Below are positions 37,669 to 47,031 of a stretch of 64,000 bases of DNA, piece by piece. Numbering within the stretch: position 1 is the stretch's first letter; each line of letters begins with the position of its first letter. The stretch comes from Microbacterium sp. Bi121 (lineage in GTDB: Bacteria > Actinomycetota > Actinomycetes > Actinomycetales > Microbacteriaceae), in NCBI RefSeq assembly GCF_918698005.1, contig NZ_CAKKLJ010000004.1, positions 248,001 through 312,000 of the forward strand, read 5' to 3'. The translations under genes and the position numbers were made by a program. A model generated the notes under the pieces. That model was given only the letters and a program-made list of their open reading frames with translations. It was not told where the DNA came from and did no database searches.

Positions 37669-40600
37669 TCACCCGAGACAGGTGGGTCCGAGCAACGACT
37701 TGAGGTCTCCGAACAGGTCTGCAGAGACCTTCACGGGCATCGGGACGTCGAACACCTTGGCGGTCTGCCCGCGGTGCACTCGCAGCACGACCTCCGTGTC
37801 GCCGTTGTGCCGCCGCAGCACGTCGGCGAGGTCGTTCATCACGTTCTCGGTGGCGCGCTGCTCGGCGAGCACCAGCGACAGGGGACCTGCCGCATCGAAC
37901 GATCCGACGTCCGGAGCGAACGCCGACTGCGCATGCAGGTTCAGGCCGTCGTCTCGTCGGGAGACCCGACCGCGCACCGCGAGGATGGCGTCCTGCTGCA
38001 GCACGTGCTGGAACTCGGTGTAGGTCTTGCCCATGAACATGACCGTCACCTCGCCGTTGAAATCCTCGACGGTGATCATGCCGTACGGGTTGCCGCTGGC
38101 CTTCGCCACGCGGTGCTGCACGCTGGTGACGAGGCCGGCGACGGTGACCTGATCGCCGTCCTGCAGGTCTTCCGATGCGAGCAGGTTGTGGATCGAGATC
38201 GACGCGTGCTTGGCGAGTGGCACCTCGAGACCGGCGAGCGGGTGGTCGGAGACGTACAGGCCGAGCATCTCGCGCTCGAAGGCGAGCTTGTCCTTCTTGG
38301 TCCACTCCGGGCGCTCGGGCACCTTCGCCGGCGGTGCCTCCTCGTGCGCGTCGTAGAGGCTGTCGAAGTCGAAGCCGATCGCACCCTGGGCCTCGTTGCG
38401 CTTCTGGTCGACGGCGGCCTCGGTGGCGTCCTCGTGGATCTCCATGAGCGCACGCCGGGTGTCGCCCATCGAGTCGAACGCACCGGCCTTGATCAGCGAC
38501 TCGACGGTGCGCTTGTTCGAGACGTGCAGCGGCACCTTCTTGAGGAAGTCGTGGAAGGAGTCGAAGTTCTCCTTCTCGCGCGCACCGACGATGCCGTCGA
38601 CGACGTTGCTGCCGACGTTCCGCACGGCGCCGAGGCCGAAGCGGATGTCCTCACCGACGGCGGCGAAGAAGTTGATCGATTCGCGAACGTCCGGCGGCAG
38701 CACTCTGATGCCCATGCGGCGGCACTCGTTCAGGTAGATCGCCATCTTGTCCTTGGAGTCGCCGACGCTGGTGAGCAGCGCCGCCATGTACTCGGCGGGG
38801 TAGTGCGACTTCAGATAGGCGGTCCAGTACGACACGAGTCCGTACGCGGCGGAGTGGGCTTTGTTGAAGGCGTAGTCCGAGAAGGGCAGCAGGATGTCCC
38901 ACAGGGCCTTGACCGCGGCCTCGCCGTAGCCGCGCTCCTTCATGCCGCCGGAGAAGCCCTCGTACTGCTTGTCGAGCTCTGACTTCTTCTTCTTGCCCAT
39001 CGCTCGGCGCAGAATATCTGCCTGGCCGAGGGTGAACCCCGCGACCTTCTGCGCGATCGCCATCACCTGCTCCTGGTAGATGATGAGGCCGTACGACTCC
39101 TCGAGGATGTCCTTCAGCGGTTCTTCGAGCTCGGGATGGATGGGCGTGATCGGCTGCAGGCCGTTCTTGCGCAACGCGTAGTTGGTGTGCGAGTTGGCGC
39201 CCATCGGACCCGGTCGGTACAGGGCGATGAGGGCCGAGATGTCACCGAAGTTGTCTGGCTTCATGAGCCGCATCAGCGAGCGCATGGGCCCGCCGTCGAG
39301 CTGGAACACGCCCAGCGAGTCACCGCGCGAGAGCAGGTCGTATGACGGCCGGTCGTCGAGTTCCAGGTGTTCGAGGTCGACCTCCTCGCCGCGGTTCATG
39401 CGGATGTTGTCGAGCGCGTCGGAGATGATCGTGAGGTTGCGGAGCCCCAGGAAGTCCATCTTGATGAGGCCCAGCGACTCGCACGACGGGTAGTCGAACT
39501 GCGTGACGATCTGGCCGTCCTGCTCGCGCTTCATGATCGGGATGATGTCGAGCAGCGGCTCGGACGACATGATCACGCCGGCCGCGTGCACACCCCACTG
39601 GCGCTTCAGGCCCTCGAGGCCCAGCGCGCGGTCGAAGACCGTCTTCGCCTCGGGGTCGGTCTCGATGAGGGCGCGGAACTCGCTCGCCTCCTTGTACCGC
39701 GAGTGGGCGGAGTCGAACATTCCGTCCAGAGGCATGTCCTTGCCCATCACGGGCGGCGGCATCGCCTTGGTCAGCCGCTCACCCATGCTGAAGGGAAAGC
39801 CCAGCACGCGTCCGGCATCCTTCAGGGCCTGCTTCGACTTGATCGTGCCGTAAGTGACGATCTGAGCCACGCGCTCGGAGCCGTACTTCTCGGTCACGTA
39901 GTCGATGACCTCGCCGCGGCGACGGTCGTCGAAATCGACGTCGAAGTCGGGCATCGAGACGCGGTCGGGGTTCAGGAATCGCTCGAAGATCAGGCCGTGC
40001 TCGAGCGGGTCGAGGTCGGTGATCTTCATGGCGTACGCGACCATGGATCCTGCACCGGAACCTCGCCCTGGGCCGACGCGGATGCCGTTGTCCTTCGCCC
40101 AGTTGATGAAGTCGGCGACGACGAGGAAGTACCCGGGGAATCCCATCTGCAGGATGATGCCGGTCTCGTACTCGGCCTGCTTGCGCACCTTGTCGGGGAT
40201 GCCGTTCGGGTAGCGGTAGTGCAGGCCGGTCTCGACCTCCTTGATGAGCCAGCTGTCCTCGGTCTCACCGTCCGGCACGGGGAACCGGGGCATGTAGTTC
40301 GCCGAGGTGTTGAACTCGACCTCGCACCGCTCGGCGATCAGCAGCGTGTTGTCGCACGCCTCGGGGTGATCGCGGAACATCTGACGCATCTCCTGCGCCG
40401 TCTTGATGTAGTAGCCGTCGCCGTCGAACTTGAACCGGTTCGGGTCGTCCATGGTCGACCCCGACTGCACGCACAGCAGCGCTGCGTGGGCATCGGCTTC
40501 GTGCTGATGCGTGTAGTGCGAATCGTTCGTCGCCACCAGGGGGATGTTCAGATCCTTGGAGATCTTGAGCAGATCGTTGATCACCCGCCGCTCGATCGAG

Positions 40601-41187
40601 AGGCCGTGATCCATGATCTCGGCGAAGTAGTTCTCCTTGCCGAAGATGTCCTGGAACTCCGCGGCTGCGGCGCGTGCCGCGTCGTACTGCCCGAGTCGCA
40701 GTCGAGTCTGAATCTCGCCGGATGGGCAGCCGGTGGTCGCGATCAATCCCTTGGAGTACTTCTGCAGCAGCTCGCGGTCCATGCGCGGCTTGAAGTAGTA
40801 GCCCTCGAGACTCGACAGCGAGCTCAATCGGAACAGGTTGTGCATCCCCTCGGTGCTCTGACTCCACATCGTCGTGTGGGTGTACGCACCGGAACCGGAG
40901 ACGTCGTCGCTCTTCTGGTCCGGCGAGCCCCACGCGACTCGCGTCTTTTCGCTGCGATGCGTACCGGGGGTCACATAGGCCTCGAGCCCGATGATCGGCT
41001 TGACGCCGGCGTTCTTCGCCGCGTTGTAGAACTCGAAGGCTGCAAAGGTGTTGCCGTGATCGGTGACCGCGATGGCCGGCATGCCGTAATCGGCGGCCGC
41101 CTGGGTCATCGCATTGATCTTCGCTGCACCGTCCAACATCGAGTATTCGCTGTGAACGTGAAGGTGAACGAAGGAGTCGGATGCCAC
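37669..41187 (-). CDS. dnaE: DNA polymerase III alpha subunit (replicative)
   Basis: The replicative polymerase, 1172 residues, DnaE1 type. The N-terminal PHP domain begins HLHVHSEYSMLDG and keeps ITDHGNTFA, so its metal site and proofreading activity are probably intact, as in mycobacterial DnaE1. The palm has the catalytic aspartates in MPDFDVDFDD near residue 400. An OB fold lies near residues 990-1070. The GTG start (VASDSFVHLHVH) sits seven bases after TAGACT and replaces a longer in-frame start 20 codons upstream. Confidence 0.98.
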   Translation of the reverse strand: MASDSFVHLHVHSEYSMLDGAAKINAMTQAAADYGMPAIAVTDHGNTFAAFEFYNAAKNAGVKPIIGLEAYVTPGTHRSEKTRVAWGSPDQKSDDVSGSGAYTHTTMWSQSTEGMHNLFRLSSLSSLEGYYFKPRMDRELLQKYSKGLIATTGCPSGEIQTRLRLGQYDAARAAAAEFQDIFGKENYFAEIMDHGLSIERRVINDLLKISKDLNIPLVATNDSHYTHQHEADAHAALLCVQSGSTMDDPNRFKFDGDGYYIKTAQEMRQMFRDHPEACDNTLLIAERCEVEFNTSANYMPRFPVPDGETEDSWLIKEVETGLHYRYPNGIPDKVRKQAEYETGIILQMGFPGYFLVVADFINWAKDNGIRVGPGRGSGAGSMVAYAMKITDLDPLEHGLIFERFLNPDRVSMPDFDVDFDDRRRGEVIDYVTEKYGSERVAQIVTYGTIKSKQALKDAGRVLGFPFSMGERLTKAMPPPVMGKDMPLDGMFDSAHSRYKEASEFRALIETDPEAKTVFDRALGLEGLKRQWGVHAAGVIMSSEPLLDIIPIMKREQDGQIVTQFDYPSCESLGLIKMDFLGLRNLTIISDALDNIRMNRGEEVDLEHLELDDRPSYDLLSRGDSLGVFQLDGGPMRSLMRLMKPDNFGDISALIALYRPGPMGANSHTNYALRKNGLQPITPIHPELEEPLKDILEESYGLIIYQEQVMAIAQKVAGFTLGQADILRRAMGKKKKSELDKQYEGFSGGMKERGYGEAAVKALWDILLPFSDYAFNKAHSAAYGLVSYWTAYLKSHYPAEYMAALLTSVGDSKDKMAIYLNECRRMGIRVLPPDVRESINFFAAVGEDIRFGLGAVRNVGSNVVDGIVGAREKENFDSFHDFLKKVPLHVSNKRTVESLIKAGAFDSMGDTRRALMEIHEDATEAAVDQKRNEAQGAIGFDFDSLYDAHEEAPPAKVPERPEWTKKDKLAFEREMLGLYVSDHPLAGLEVPLAKHASISIHNLLASEDLQDGDQVTVAGLVTSVQHRVAKASGNPYGMITVEDFNGEVTVMFMGKTYTEFQHVLQQDAILAVRGRVSRRDDGLNLHAQSAFAPDVGSFDAAGPLSLVLAEQRATENVMNDLADVLRRHNGDTEVVLRVHRGQTAKVFDVPMPVKVSADLFGDLKSLLGPTCLG

Positions 41188-41194
41188 GTGTTCG

Positions 41195-41200
41195 AGTCTA
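41195..41200 (-). promoter_or_regulatory. -10 element of dnaE (predicted leaderless)
   Basis: TAGACT on the minus strand, seven bases before the GTG. The rest of the 175-base gap to the next gene shows nothing else that I can support. Confidence 0.5.
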
Positions 41201-41362
41201 CGTCGGGGCCCGGACACCGGCGCCCGGCGAGCATGCGCGTCCCTCACCCAACTGGACTACCCGCTCCGTTCGCGCTGCACTTGTTCGCAAACGCTGTAGA
41301 TATCGATGCCGCGCGTGCCAAGGAGTGCCGCGCGAGCGAATGAGCACGGCGCCGAGTCCGGT

Positions 41363-41944
41363 TCACGAATTCTTTCGCAGGTCGAGCCGCATGAGCACGC
41401 GAGGAAAGCCATCGAGCGTGGACTGCGTCTCGGATGCCTGGGTGAAGCCGGCTTTCTCGAACAGTGACTTCGTGCCGACGTACATCATCGTCATGTCGAC
41501 TTTCTCACCTCGGTTGTCGACCGGGTACGCCTCGACCGCAGGTGCGCCGCGCTTCGTGGCGTACGCGACAGCGCCGCGCACGAGCTCGTGCATGATGCCC
41601 TGCTTCCGGTGCCCCGGTCGCACCCGCAGACACCAGAGCGACCAGACGTCGAGGTCATCGATGTGCGGGATCCGCCTGCTGGTCGCGAAGCTCGTGCTCC
41701 GCCGCGGCTGCAGCGCCGCCCAGCCGACCGGTTCCTCGCCGAGGTACGCGACCACCCCAGGCGGCGGATCCAATCGACACAGCTCTCGAACGCGTTCGGC
41801 TCGCTCGGGACCGCGGAGTGCGTTGTTCTCCTTCGAGCCCAGTCGGTAGCTCAGGCAGAAGCACACGTTCGATGTCGGCTTCGTCGGCCCGACGATCGCC
41901 GCGACGTCGTCGAACTCTGTGGCCGGACGCACCTGGATGCTCAT
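41363..41944 (-). CDS. GNAT-family N-acetyltransferase
   Basis: A 193-residue acetyltransferase. The acetyl-CoA loop is in VRPGHRKQGIMHELV, preceded by the beta-4 strand VWSLWCLRV, and the C-terminal MYVGTKSLFEKAGF is typical for the fold. The acceptor is unknown. A CACACT hexamer six bases before the ATG may be a weak leaderless -10. It lies between dnaE and the DUF6230 module on the same strand, with 38 bases to the module's last gene; co-transcription with the module is possible. Confidence 0.85.
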   Translation of the reverse strand: MSIQVRPATEFDDVAAIVGPTKPTSNVCFCLSYRLGSKENNALRGPERAERVRELCRLDPPPGVVAYLGEEPVGWAALQPRRSTSFATSRRIPHIDDLDVWSLWCLRVRPGHRKQGIMHELVRGAVAYATKRGAPAVEAYPVDNRGEKVDMTMMYVGTKSLFEKAGFTQASETQSTLDGFPRVLMRLDLRKNS

Positions 41945-41982
41945 GCCGCCAGTGTGCCGGATGCCGCCGACAGCCGCACCCG

Positions 41983-42702
41983 CTACTTCGCCGCGACGAT
42001 GTTCTGATCGGTGTTCGTGTACTGGATCGAGTCCGCGATCGTGCCGACGAGTCCCATCGAGACCTTCAGCAGACCAGGCTCCACGTCGCCGAGGGGCGGC
42101 GGGGTATCCAGGCCCAGCGTGAGGCCCTTTCCGCCGATCGTGGTCGCGGTGACCGATCCGAGATACACCGACACGTTGCCCTTGAGGGACATGGTGTCGG
42201 CAGTGGTCACCAGCCCTGGGCCGTCCGGTGGGCGGACGGTGAGCGAGAAGCCGGTGATCGTGATGGAATCCGCCTCGATCTTCAACGCGCGCACGGGGTC
42301 GCCGTTCACCGTCGGGACGCTGACGATGCTGATACCGCGAAGGCCGGTGAAGGAGAGTCCGCCGGCGCCCATCGACGCAGGGATGCCGGCGAAGACCGGT
42401 GCACCGTCGTCCACAGGAGCGGGAACGGGAGTCTTCTCGGCGTCGGGGTCCGCCTCATCCGGCTCAGCGGGGGCATCGGCATCCGGGACGAACTCATCGA
42501 CCACTCCGGGGACGTCCGGCACACCGGGTGTCGGGGGTGGCGTGGTCTCGCCCGGCGCCGGCTCCTCCTTGGGGCACAGGAACGACAGGAACGAGTCGCA
42601 GAATCCCGTGTACCGCGGCGCGGGGGCCGCGTTCACGACGAGGGGTGCGGTGATGAGCAGGGCCGCGATCACGGCGCCGGCGCGCAGTCTGCGGGATGTC
42701 AC
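41983..42702 (-). CDS. Secreted protein, third gene of the DUF6230/DUF6114 module
   Basis: A 239-residue exported protein of unknown function. It has an N-terminal signal peptide (about 1-27, ending VNAAPA). A short part with two cysteines (GFCDSFLSFLC) is followed by a Pro/Glu/Asp-rich linker (about 40-95). The C-terminal beta-rich domain has repeated short strands (ITITGFSLTV, VSVYLGSVTATTIGG), reminiscent of the DUF6230 protein of the same operon. The GTG start overlaps the DUF6114 stop (GTGA). Confidence 0.7.
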   Translation of the reverse strand: MTSRRLRAGAVIAALLITAPLVVNAAPAPRYTGFCDSFLSFLCPKEEPAPGETTPPPTPGVPDVPGVVDEFVPDADAPAEPDEADPDAEKTPVPAPVDDGAPVFAGIPASMGAGGLSFTGLRGISIVSVPTVNGDPVRALKIEADSITITGFSLTVRPPDGPGLVTTADTMSLKGNVSVYLGSVTATTIGGKGLTLGLDTPPPLGDVEPGLLKVSMGLVGTIADSIQYTNTDQNIVAAK

Positions 42703-43160
42703 TCGGCGCTCCCCTCTGCTGCCTCCTGTCGCGCCGCGCTGCGCGCTTTGGCCGCAGCCTTCGCTTCGGGCGTCATCCACGCGACGACCAGCACACCGCC
42801 CACGCAGGCGAGGATCGTCCCGATCAGGAACCCGCCGAGATTCACCCCGATCAGCGCGTACAGCCCGACCGCGAGAGAGAGGATGCCGTAGAAGACGTGA
42901 TGCGCCGGCATCGTGACCGCAAGGATGCCGAGGAGGACGAGCGCTACGGGGATCAGAGTCGCCTGCATGCCCTCGATGCCCAGCTGCACGTGCAGGTGGC
43001 CGATGTCGAGCTGCCCGGAGAAGAACATCTCGATCCCGGCGACGGCGGTCAGCAGCCCGCCGACGAAGGGCCGCTCGCGACGCCACGCCGAGAACCTGCC
43101 CTGGCGGCTGCGAGCCGATCGTCGTGAAGTCGTCACAGCGGTCGTCTCGGTCAGAAGCAC
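42699..43160 (-). CDS. DUF6114 membrane protein
   Basis: A 153-residue protein with a basic N-terminus (RRSARSRQGRFSAWRRERP) and about four membrane segments (near 32-50, 65-84, 87-108 and 108-130), matching the actinobacterial DUF6114 pattern. The function is unknown. The start overlaps the end of the DUF6230 gene by ten bases, and the stop overlaps the next gene. The DUF6230-DUF6114 pair is known to recur in actinobacteria, which suggests the membrane protein anchors or exports the secreted partner. Confidence 0.75.
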   Translation of the reverse strand: MLLTETTAVTTSRRSARSRQGRFSAWRRERPFVGGLLTAVAGIEMFFSGQLDIGHLHVQLGIEGMQATLIPVALVLLGILAVTMPAHHVFYGILSLAVGLYALIGVNLGGFLIGTILACVGGVLVVAWMTPEAKAAAKARSAARQEAAEGSAE

Positions 43161-43747
43161 GGGGTCGAACCGTCAGTCAGCTCGAGCGTCATACCGGTCA
43201 GCGTGAACACCGAGGCCTGAGTGCTCCACGCGGTCTGCTGCAGGTTCGCGATCGACACCGTATCGGCGTCCTGGGCGAAGTCGCCGGCGCTGCCCTTGGC
43301 GTCCGTCGTCACGGTCGACGCGTCGACGCCGATGCGGATGTTTCCGAACGAGGCATCGCCCGCGAGACCGGTCATGCCGATCTGGAGGTCGGATGCACTG
43401 GCAGGCTTGTCACCGCCGCCGGCCTTGATGAGCACACCGACCTTGCCCAGCGGAGTCTCGGTGACGACGGACTGGCACAGGTCGCTCAGCGTCGCACTCT
43501 TGATGTTGGCGATCGCGACCGTGTGCTCGCCGCCCTCCGAGTCGGTGGCGACGCCCGCGTACTGCGAGAAGCCGGTGCCTTCGAGCTGGCTGGCGGAGAT
43601 CTGGAACTGGCTGCCCGACACGGCGAAGGAGACGGGGACCGCACCCTGAGCGACGCCGCCGAGGAGGAGCGCTGCGACAGCGCCGACCGGCACCGCTGCG
43701 AGCGTGATACGACCGGCGTGGGACTTCGTGAGTGACGGGAACTTCAT
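43151..43747 (-). CDS. DUF6230 secreted protein
   Basis: A 198-residue exported protein with a signal segment (about 13-36, ending GVAQGA) and a beta-rich mature domain. That domain has the family's SFAVSGSQFQISASQLEG start and a final TLTGMTLELTDG strand, plus two cysteines (DLCQS and the C-terminal PCF) that may pair. Relatives are sometimes labelled cholesterol esterase without evidence; no serine hydrolase motif is visible here. It is the first gene of the module, with a strong ribosome binding site (GGAGG). Its promoter carries the palindromic operator. Confidence 0.75.
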   Translation of the reverse strand: MKFPSLTKSHAGRITLAAVPVGAVAALLLGGVAQGAVPVSFAVSGSQFQISASQLEGTGFSQYAGVATDSEGGEHTVAIANIKSATLSDLCQSVVTETPLGKVGVLIKAGGGDKPASASDLQIGMTGLAGDASFGNIRIGVDASTVTTDAKGSAGDFAQDADTVSIANLQQTAWSTQASVFTLTGMTLELTDGSTPCF

Positions 43748-43791
43748 CGATCCTCCTATGTCAGGCCGTCGTCTTCGGCGGCGCGTGTTCG

Positions 43792-43797
43792 AGCATA
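43792..43797 (-). promoter_or_regulatory. -10 of the DUF6230 module promoter
   Basis: TATGCT on the minus strand, 16 bases downstream of a TTGACT -35 (plus-strand positions 43814-43819). This is one of the most consensus-like promoters in the window and leaves a leader of about 38 bases. Confidence 0.6.
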
Positions 43798-43803
43798 ACC
43801 CTC

Positions 43804-43820
43804 ATTGACTCAGAGTCAAT
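43804..43820. promoter_or_regulatory. Putative TetR operator
   Basis: ATTGACTC-A-GAGTCAAT, perfect eight-base arms around one base. It overlaps the -35 and spacer of the DUF6230 promoter, so a bound repressor would block it. It lies about 40 bases upstream of the divergent tetR start and could also act on that gene. Confidence 0.65.
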
Positions 43821-43847
43821 ACGAGCGGCGCATGTCGCGCGGATCGA

Positions 43848-43853
43848 TAGGCT
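43848..43853 (+). promoter_or_regulatory. -10 element of the TetR gene (predicted leaderless)
   Basis: TAGGCT, six bases, then ATG. Confidence 0.5.
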
Positions 43854-43859
43854 GGGTCG

Positions 43860-44459
43860 ATGCCCGACGAACGCCGTAGCCGATTGACACCGGAGGACCG
43901 CCGCACGCAGCTCCTCGTCGTCGGCGTGAACTTCCTGGCGGATCATCCGCTCGACGAGCTTTCGATGGACGAGCTGGCACGCCGCGCCGGCGTCTCGCGG
44001 GCGCTGCTGTTCCACTACTTCGAGTCGAAGCAGGGCATGCATCGTGCCGTGGTGACCACAGCGCGAGACAGCCTGCTGCAGGCCACCGCGCCGCGCCCTG
44101 AGCTGCCACCGCGCGAACGGATCGACGACACGCTGCGGCGCTTCGCGACCTTCGTCCGCGACCACCGAGGCACGTTCCTGTCACTCGTCCGTGGCGCCGC
44201 AAGCGGTGATCCGACGGTGCGTGCGCTGGTCGATGAGGCCCGAGCGCTCAATGCGGAGCACCTGCGGGAGGCATTCGGGGACCTCGGCGCACCAGACACC
44301 CGAGCCGTGCGGATGGCGTTGCGTGCGTGGGTCTCCTTCGCCGAGGAGGTCTTCGTGAGCGTCGCCGCCGACGATCTCGCCGACGACGCCGCGCTCGTCG
44401 CGTTCCTGCTCCGCACTCTTGACGGTGCGATGGCAGCGGCGCGCGACAGCGCCCTGTGA
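43860..44459 (+). CDS. TetR-family transcriptional regulator
   Basis: A 199-residue regulator. The N-terminal helix-turn-helix (about 15-60) has the family pattern LSMDELARRAGVSRALLFHYFESKQGMH. The C-terminal ligand domain (about 75-195) is not assignable to a ligand. It is divergent from the DUF6230 module, and a perfect palindrome lies between them, so it most likely represses the module and possibly itself. It ends 28 bases from the convergent rluD gene. Confidence 0.9.
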   Translation: MPDERRSRLTPEDRRTQLLVVGVNFLADHPLDELSMDELARRAGVSRALLFHYFESKQGMHRAVVTTARDSLLQATAPRPELPPRERIDDTLRRFATFVRDHRGTFLSLVRGAASGDPTVRALVDEARALNAEHLREAFGDLGAPDTRAVRMALRAWVSFAEEVFVSVAADDLADDAALVAFLLRTLDGAMAAARDSAL

Positions 44460-44487
44460 TCTGTCGAAGCTGTGAGCGGCTGAGCCG

Positions 44488-45408
44488 TCAGTCGCCGCGC
44501 AGCACGTCGAGCGCGTGCACGAAGTCCGCCGGGTAGGGGGACTCGAACTGCACCCACTCCCCTGTGGCCGGGTGCGTGAACGCGAGCTGGTGCGCGTGCA
44601 GCCACTGCCGCGTGAGACCGAGTCTGGCGGACAACGTCGGGTCCGCGCCGTACAGCGGGTCGCCGACGCAGGGATGCCGGTGGGCAGCCATGTGCACGCG
44701 GATCTGGTGGGTGCGCCCGGTCTCGAGGTGGATCTCCAGCAGCGATGCGCCGGGGAAGGCCTCGATCGTCTCGTAGTGCGTCACCGACGGCTTGCCGTCA
44801 GGGACGACGGCGAACTTCCACGAGTGATTCGGATGCCGCCCGATCGGAGCGTCGATGGTGCCGCTGAGGGGGTCGGGATGCCCCTGGACGACGGCGTGAT
44901 AGATCTTCTCGACCGTGCGCTCCTTGAAAGCGTGCTTCAGAGCCGTGTATGCGGACTCGCTCTTCGCGACGACCATGAGACCGCTCGTGCCGACATCCAG
45001 TCGATGGACGATGCCCGCTCGCTCAGCCGCGCCGCTGGTGGCGATGCGGAATCCTGCCCCGGCGAGGGCGCCGAGCACCGTGGGTCCGTCCCAGCCCAGC
45101 GAGGGATGCGCTGCCACACCCGTCGGCTTGTCGATGACGACGATGTCGTCGTCGTCGTACACGATGCCCAGGTCGGGCACCTCGACGGGGATGATGGTCG
45201 GCTCCTGCTTGGGCTGCCATTCGACGTTGAGCCAGGCGCCACCGCGGAGTTTGTCGGACTTGTCGAGAACTGCCCCGTCGAGCCGCACGCCACCGGCGGC
45301 GATGACGTCTGCGGCGAAGGTTCGTGAGAAGCCGAGCATCTTCGCCAGCGCGGCGTCCACCCGTGCACCGTCGAGCCCGTCAGGAACGGGCAGCGAACGA
45401 GACTCCAC
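44488..45408 (-). CDS. rluD: Large-subunit rRNA pseudouridine synthase, RluD family
   Basis: Converts uridines of 23S rRNA to pseudouridine. The protein of 306 residues has an N-terminal S4 RNA-binding domain (about 12-70), and the catalytic domain has Asp138 in [15 protein letters not shown]. The GTG start lies two bases after the lspA stop, so it belongs to divIVA-lspA-rluD. The lspA-rluD pairing is common in Gram-positive bacteria. Confidence 0.95.
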   Translation of the reverse strand: MESRSLPVPDGLDGARVDAALAKMLGFSRTFAADVIAAGGVRLDGAVLDKSDKLRGGAWLNVEWQPKQEPTIIPVEVPDLGIVYDDDDIVVIDKPTGVAAHPSLGWDGPTVLGALAGAGFRIATSGAAERAGIVHRLDVGTSGLMVVAKSESAYTALKHAFKERTVEKIYHAVVQGHPDPLSGTIDAPIGRHPNHSWKFAVVPDGKPSVTHYETIEAFPGASLLEIHLETGRTHQIRVHMAAHRHPCVGDPLYGADPTLSARLGLTRQWLHAHQLAFTHPATGEWVQFESPYPADFVHALDVLRGD

Positions 45409-45410
45409 GA

Positions 45411-45989
45411 TCAGGCGTCCTTCCGGGCGACCTCTGCACCGCCGTCCACGACCTCTGCTTCTGCAGCTGCGACGTGGTCCTTCTCGCGCGTGCCGTCGAA
45501 ACGGATGCCGAGCACCACGAGCAGGGCGACGGAGATCATGCCGCACACGATGAAGATGTCGGCGACGTTGAAGATCGCCGGCATCATCCAGGGCATCGAG
45601 ATCATGTCGACGACGTGACCGACGGCGAACGCCGGCTCACGAAGAAGCCGGTCGGTGAGGTTGCCCAGAACGCCGCCGAGCAGGCAGCCGAGCACGATCG
45701 CCCAGATGCGCGAGTTCAGGCCGGTGGCCTTCCAGATGATGATCACGGCGACGACGGTGAGCGCGATCGTGAAGATCCACGTCACATCGCTGCCGAGCGA
45801 GAACGCCGCACCGGAGTTGCGGATGAAGTACAGCTGCAGGAAGTCACCGAGAACCGGCACGACCTCCTGAAGCGGCAGGTTCTCGACGGTGAGGTACTTC
45901 ACAAACTGATCGGCGGCCAGCACCAGCGCCGCAAGCACTGCGACGATGATGCCGGCCGCCGACCGACGAATGGGACGACGTCCGGGCAA
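45411..45989 (-). CDS. lspA: Lipoprotein signal peptidase (signal peptidase II)
   Basis: Cleaves signal peptides of diacylglyceryl-modified prolipoproteins, several of which are encoded in this window. The protein of 192 residues has four membrane segments. The catalytic aspartates are Asp113 in [10 protein letters not shown] and Asp144 in FNVADIF. The start appears to be TTG nine bases after the divIVA stop, with no good ribosome binding site, so the exact start is uncertain. A charged C-terminal tail follows residue 165. Confidence 0.94.
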   Translation of the reverse strand: MPGRRPIRRSAAGIIVAVLAALVLAADQFVKYLTVENLPLQEVVPVLGDFLQLYFIRNSGAAFSLGSDVTWIFTIALTVVAVIIIWKATGLNSRIWAIVLGCLLGGVLGNLTDRLLREPAFAVGHVVDMISMPWMMPAIFNVADIFIVCGMISVALLVVLGIRFDGTREKDHVAAAEAEVVDGGAEVARKDA

Positions 45990-45998
45990 AGAGGTGAC

Positions 45999-46622
45999 CT
46001 ACAGCCCGATAGCCGAAACCGGCGTCGAGTCCGTCGACGTCGACTTCTCGTCGAGGTCGCGGAGCTGCCCCTCGATGTAGCCGCGCAACTGCGTGCGGTA
46101 GTCGCGCTCGAAGTTGCGGAGTTCGGTGATACGAGCCTCGAGCGTGTTGCGCTCGCGCTCGAGTCGCGCGGACTCCTCGCGCTGCTTGGCCTGAGCCTCG
46201 GTGCGGATGCGCTCGACCTCGGACTCTGCCTCGGAGATGAGCTGCTTCTTCTTCGACTCGCCCTCGGCGACGTGCTCGTCGTGCAGACGCTGAGCGAGCT
46301 CGATGATGCCTGCGGTGGCGGTGGTCGAGCCTGCACCGACCTCTGCCGGAATGGCGGGTGCGGGGGCTGCGGCCACAGGCGCGGGAACCTCGTCGACGAC
46401 CGGAGCGGGAGCCTGCTCAGCGGGCTTGGACTCTGCGGCCGGCTTCTCACCGGACTCGTACGCGGCGAGCTTCGCCTTCAGCTCGGCGTTCTCCTCGAGG
46501 GCCTTGCGCCACTCGACGACGATCTCGTCCAGGAAGTCATCGACCTCGTCCGGGTCGAAACCGTCCTTGAATCGAACGTGCTGGAACTGCTTGGTGACGA
46601 CGTCATCCGGGGTCAGTGCCAT
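45999..46622 (-). CDS. divIVA: DivIVA/Wag31 polar growth scaffold
   Basis: The coiled-coil protein that marks poles and septa and directs wall growth in actinobacteria, 207 residues. The conserved N-terminal membrane-binding domain begins MALTPDDVVTKQF and includes FDPDEVDDFLDEI. A Pro/Ala/Glu linker (about 60-105) separates it from a long coiled coil (about 110-195). It has a strong ribosome binding site (AGAGGAG). TATGCT on the minus strand at 46718-46723 may be its own -10, so it need not depend on the sepF/yggT transcript. Confidence 0.96.
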   Translation of the reverse strand: MALTPDDVVTKQFQHVRFKDGFDPDEVDDFLDEIVVEWRKALEENAELKAKLAAYESGEKPAAESKPAEQAPAPVVDEVPAPVAAAPAPAIPAEVGAGSTTATAGIIELAQRLHDEHVAEGESKKKQLISEAESEVERIRTEAQAKQREESARLERERNTLEARITELRNFERDYRTQLRGYIEGQLRDLDEKSTSTDSTPVSAIGL

Positions 46623-46731
46623 TTTCTCGGCTCCTCTTTCGATGAGTTCTGTTGCCAGTGTCTGAAGCATGGCTCGGTATTGATATGGCGCGAACCCGGG
46701 GCGCGCACCTCCGTGCAAGCATAGTCCCCGA

Positions 46732-47028
46732 TCAGATGAACTGCCTCACGATCGCCATCAGGATCAGCACGGCGAGAATCGTGAAGGTGAACCCGAAATC
46801 CAGGGACAGCGAGCCGATGCGCAGCGGAGGAATGAAGCGTCGGAACAGCCGAATAGGAGGATCGGTGACCGTGTAGACGACCTCAGCCGCGACGAGACCG
46901 GCACCCTTGGGACGCCATCCGCGGTTGAAGAGCGGGATGTAGTCGAGGATCAGTCTCGCGAACAGCACGAAGATGTAGATCAGCAGGACCAGGTGGACGA
47001 TCGATGCGATCCAGGAGACTACGGCCAC
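46732..47028 (-). CDS. YggT-family membrane protein
   Basis: A 98-residue protein with two hydrophobic segments (about 8-28 and 72-95) and the family motif LDYIPLFNRGWRP between them. YggT proteins lie between sepF and divIVA in many Gram-positive bacteria and are thought to take part in division or osmotic tolerance. The gene begins three bases after the sepF stop. Confidence 0.9.
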   Translation of the reverse strand: MAVVSWIASIVHLVLLIYIFVLFARLILDYIPLFNRGWRPKGAGLVAAEVVYTVTDPPIRLFRRFIPPLRIGSLSLDFGFTFTILAVLILMAIVRQFI

Positions 47029-47031
47029 GAC

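Noticed and set aside
39367..41343. Long plus-strand open frame opposite dnaE
   Set aside because: Shadow of the polymerase gene; the sequence is Val/Asp/Arg-rich with no domain.
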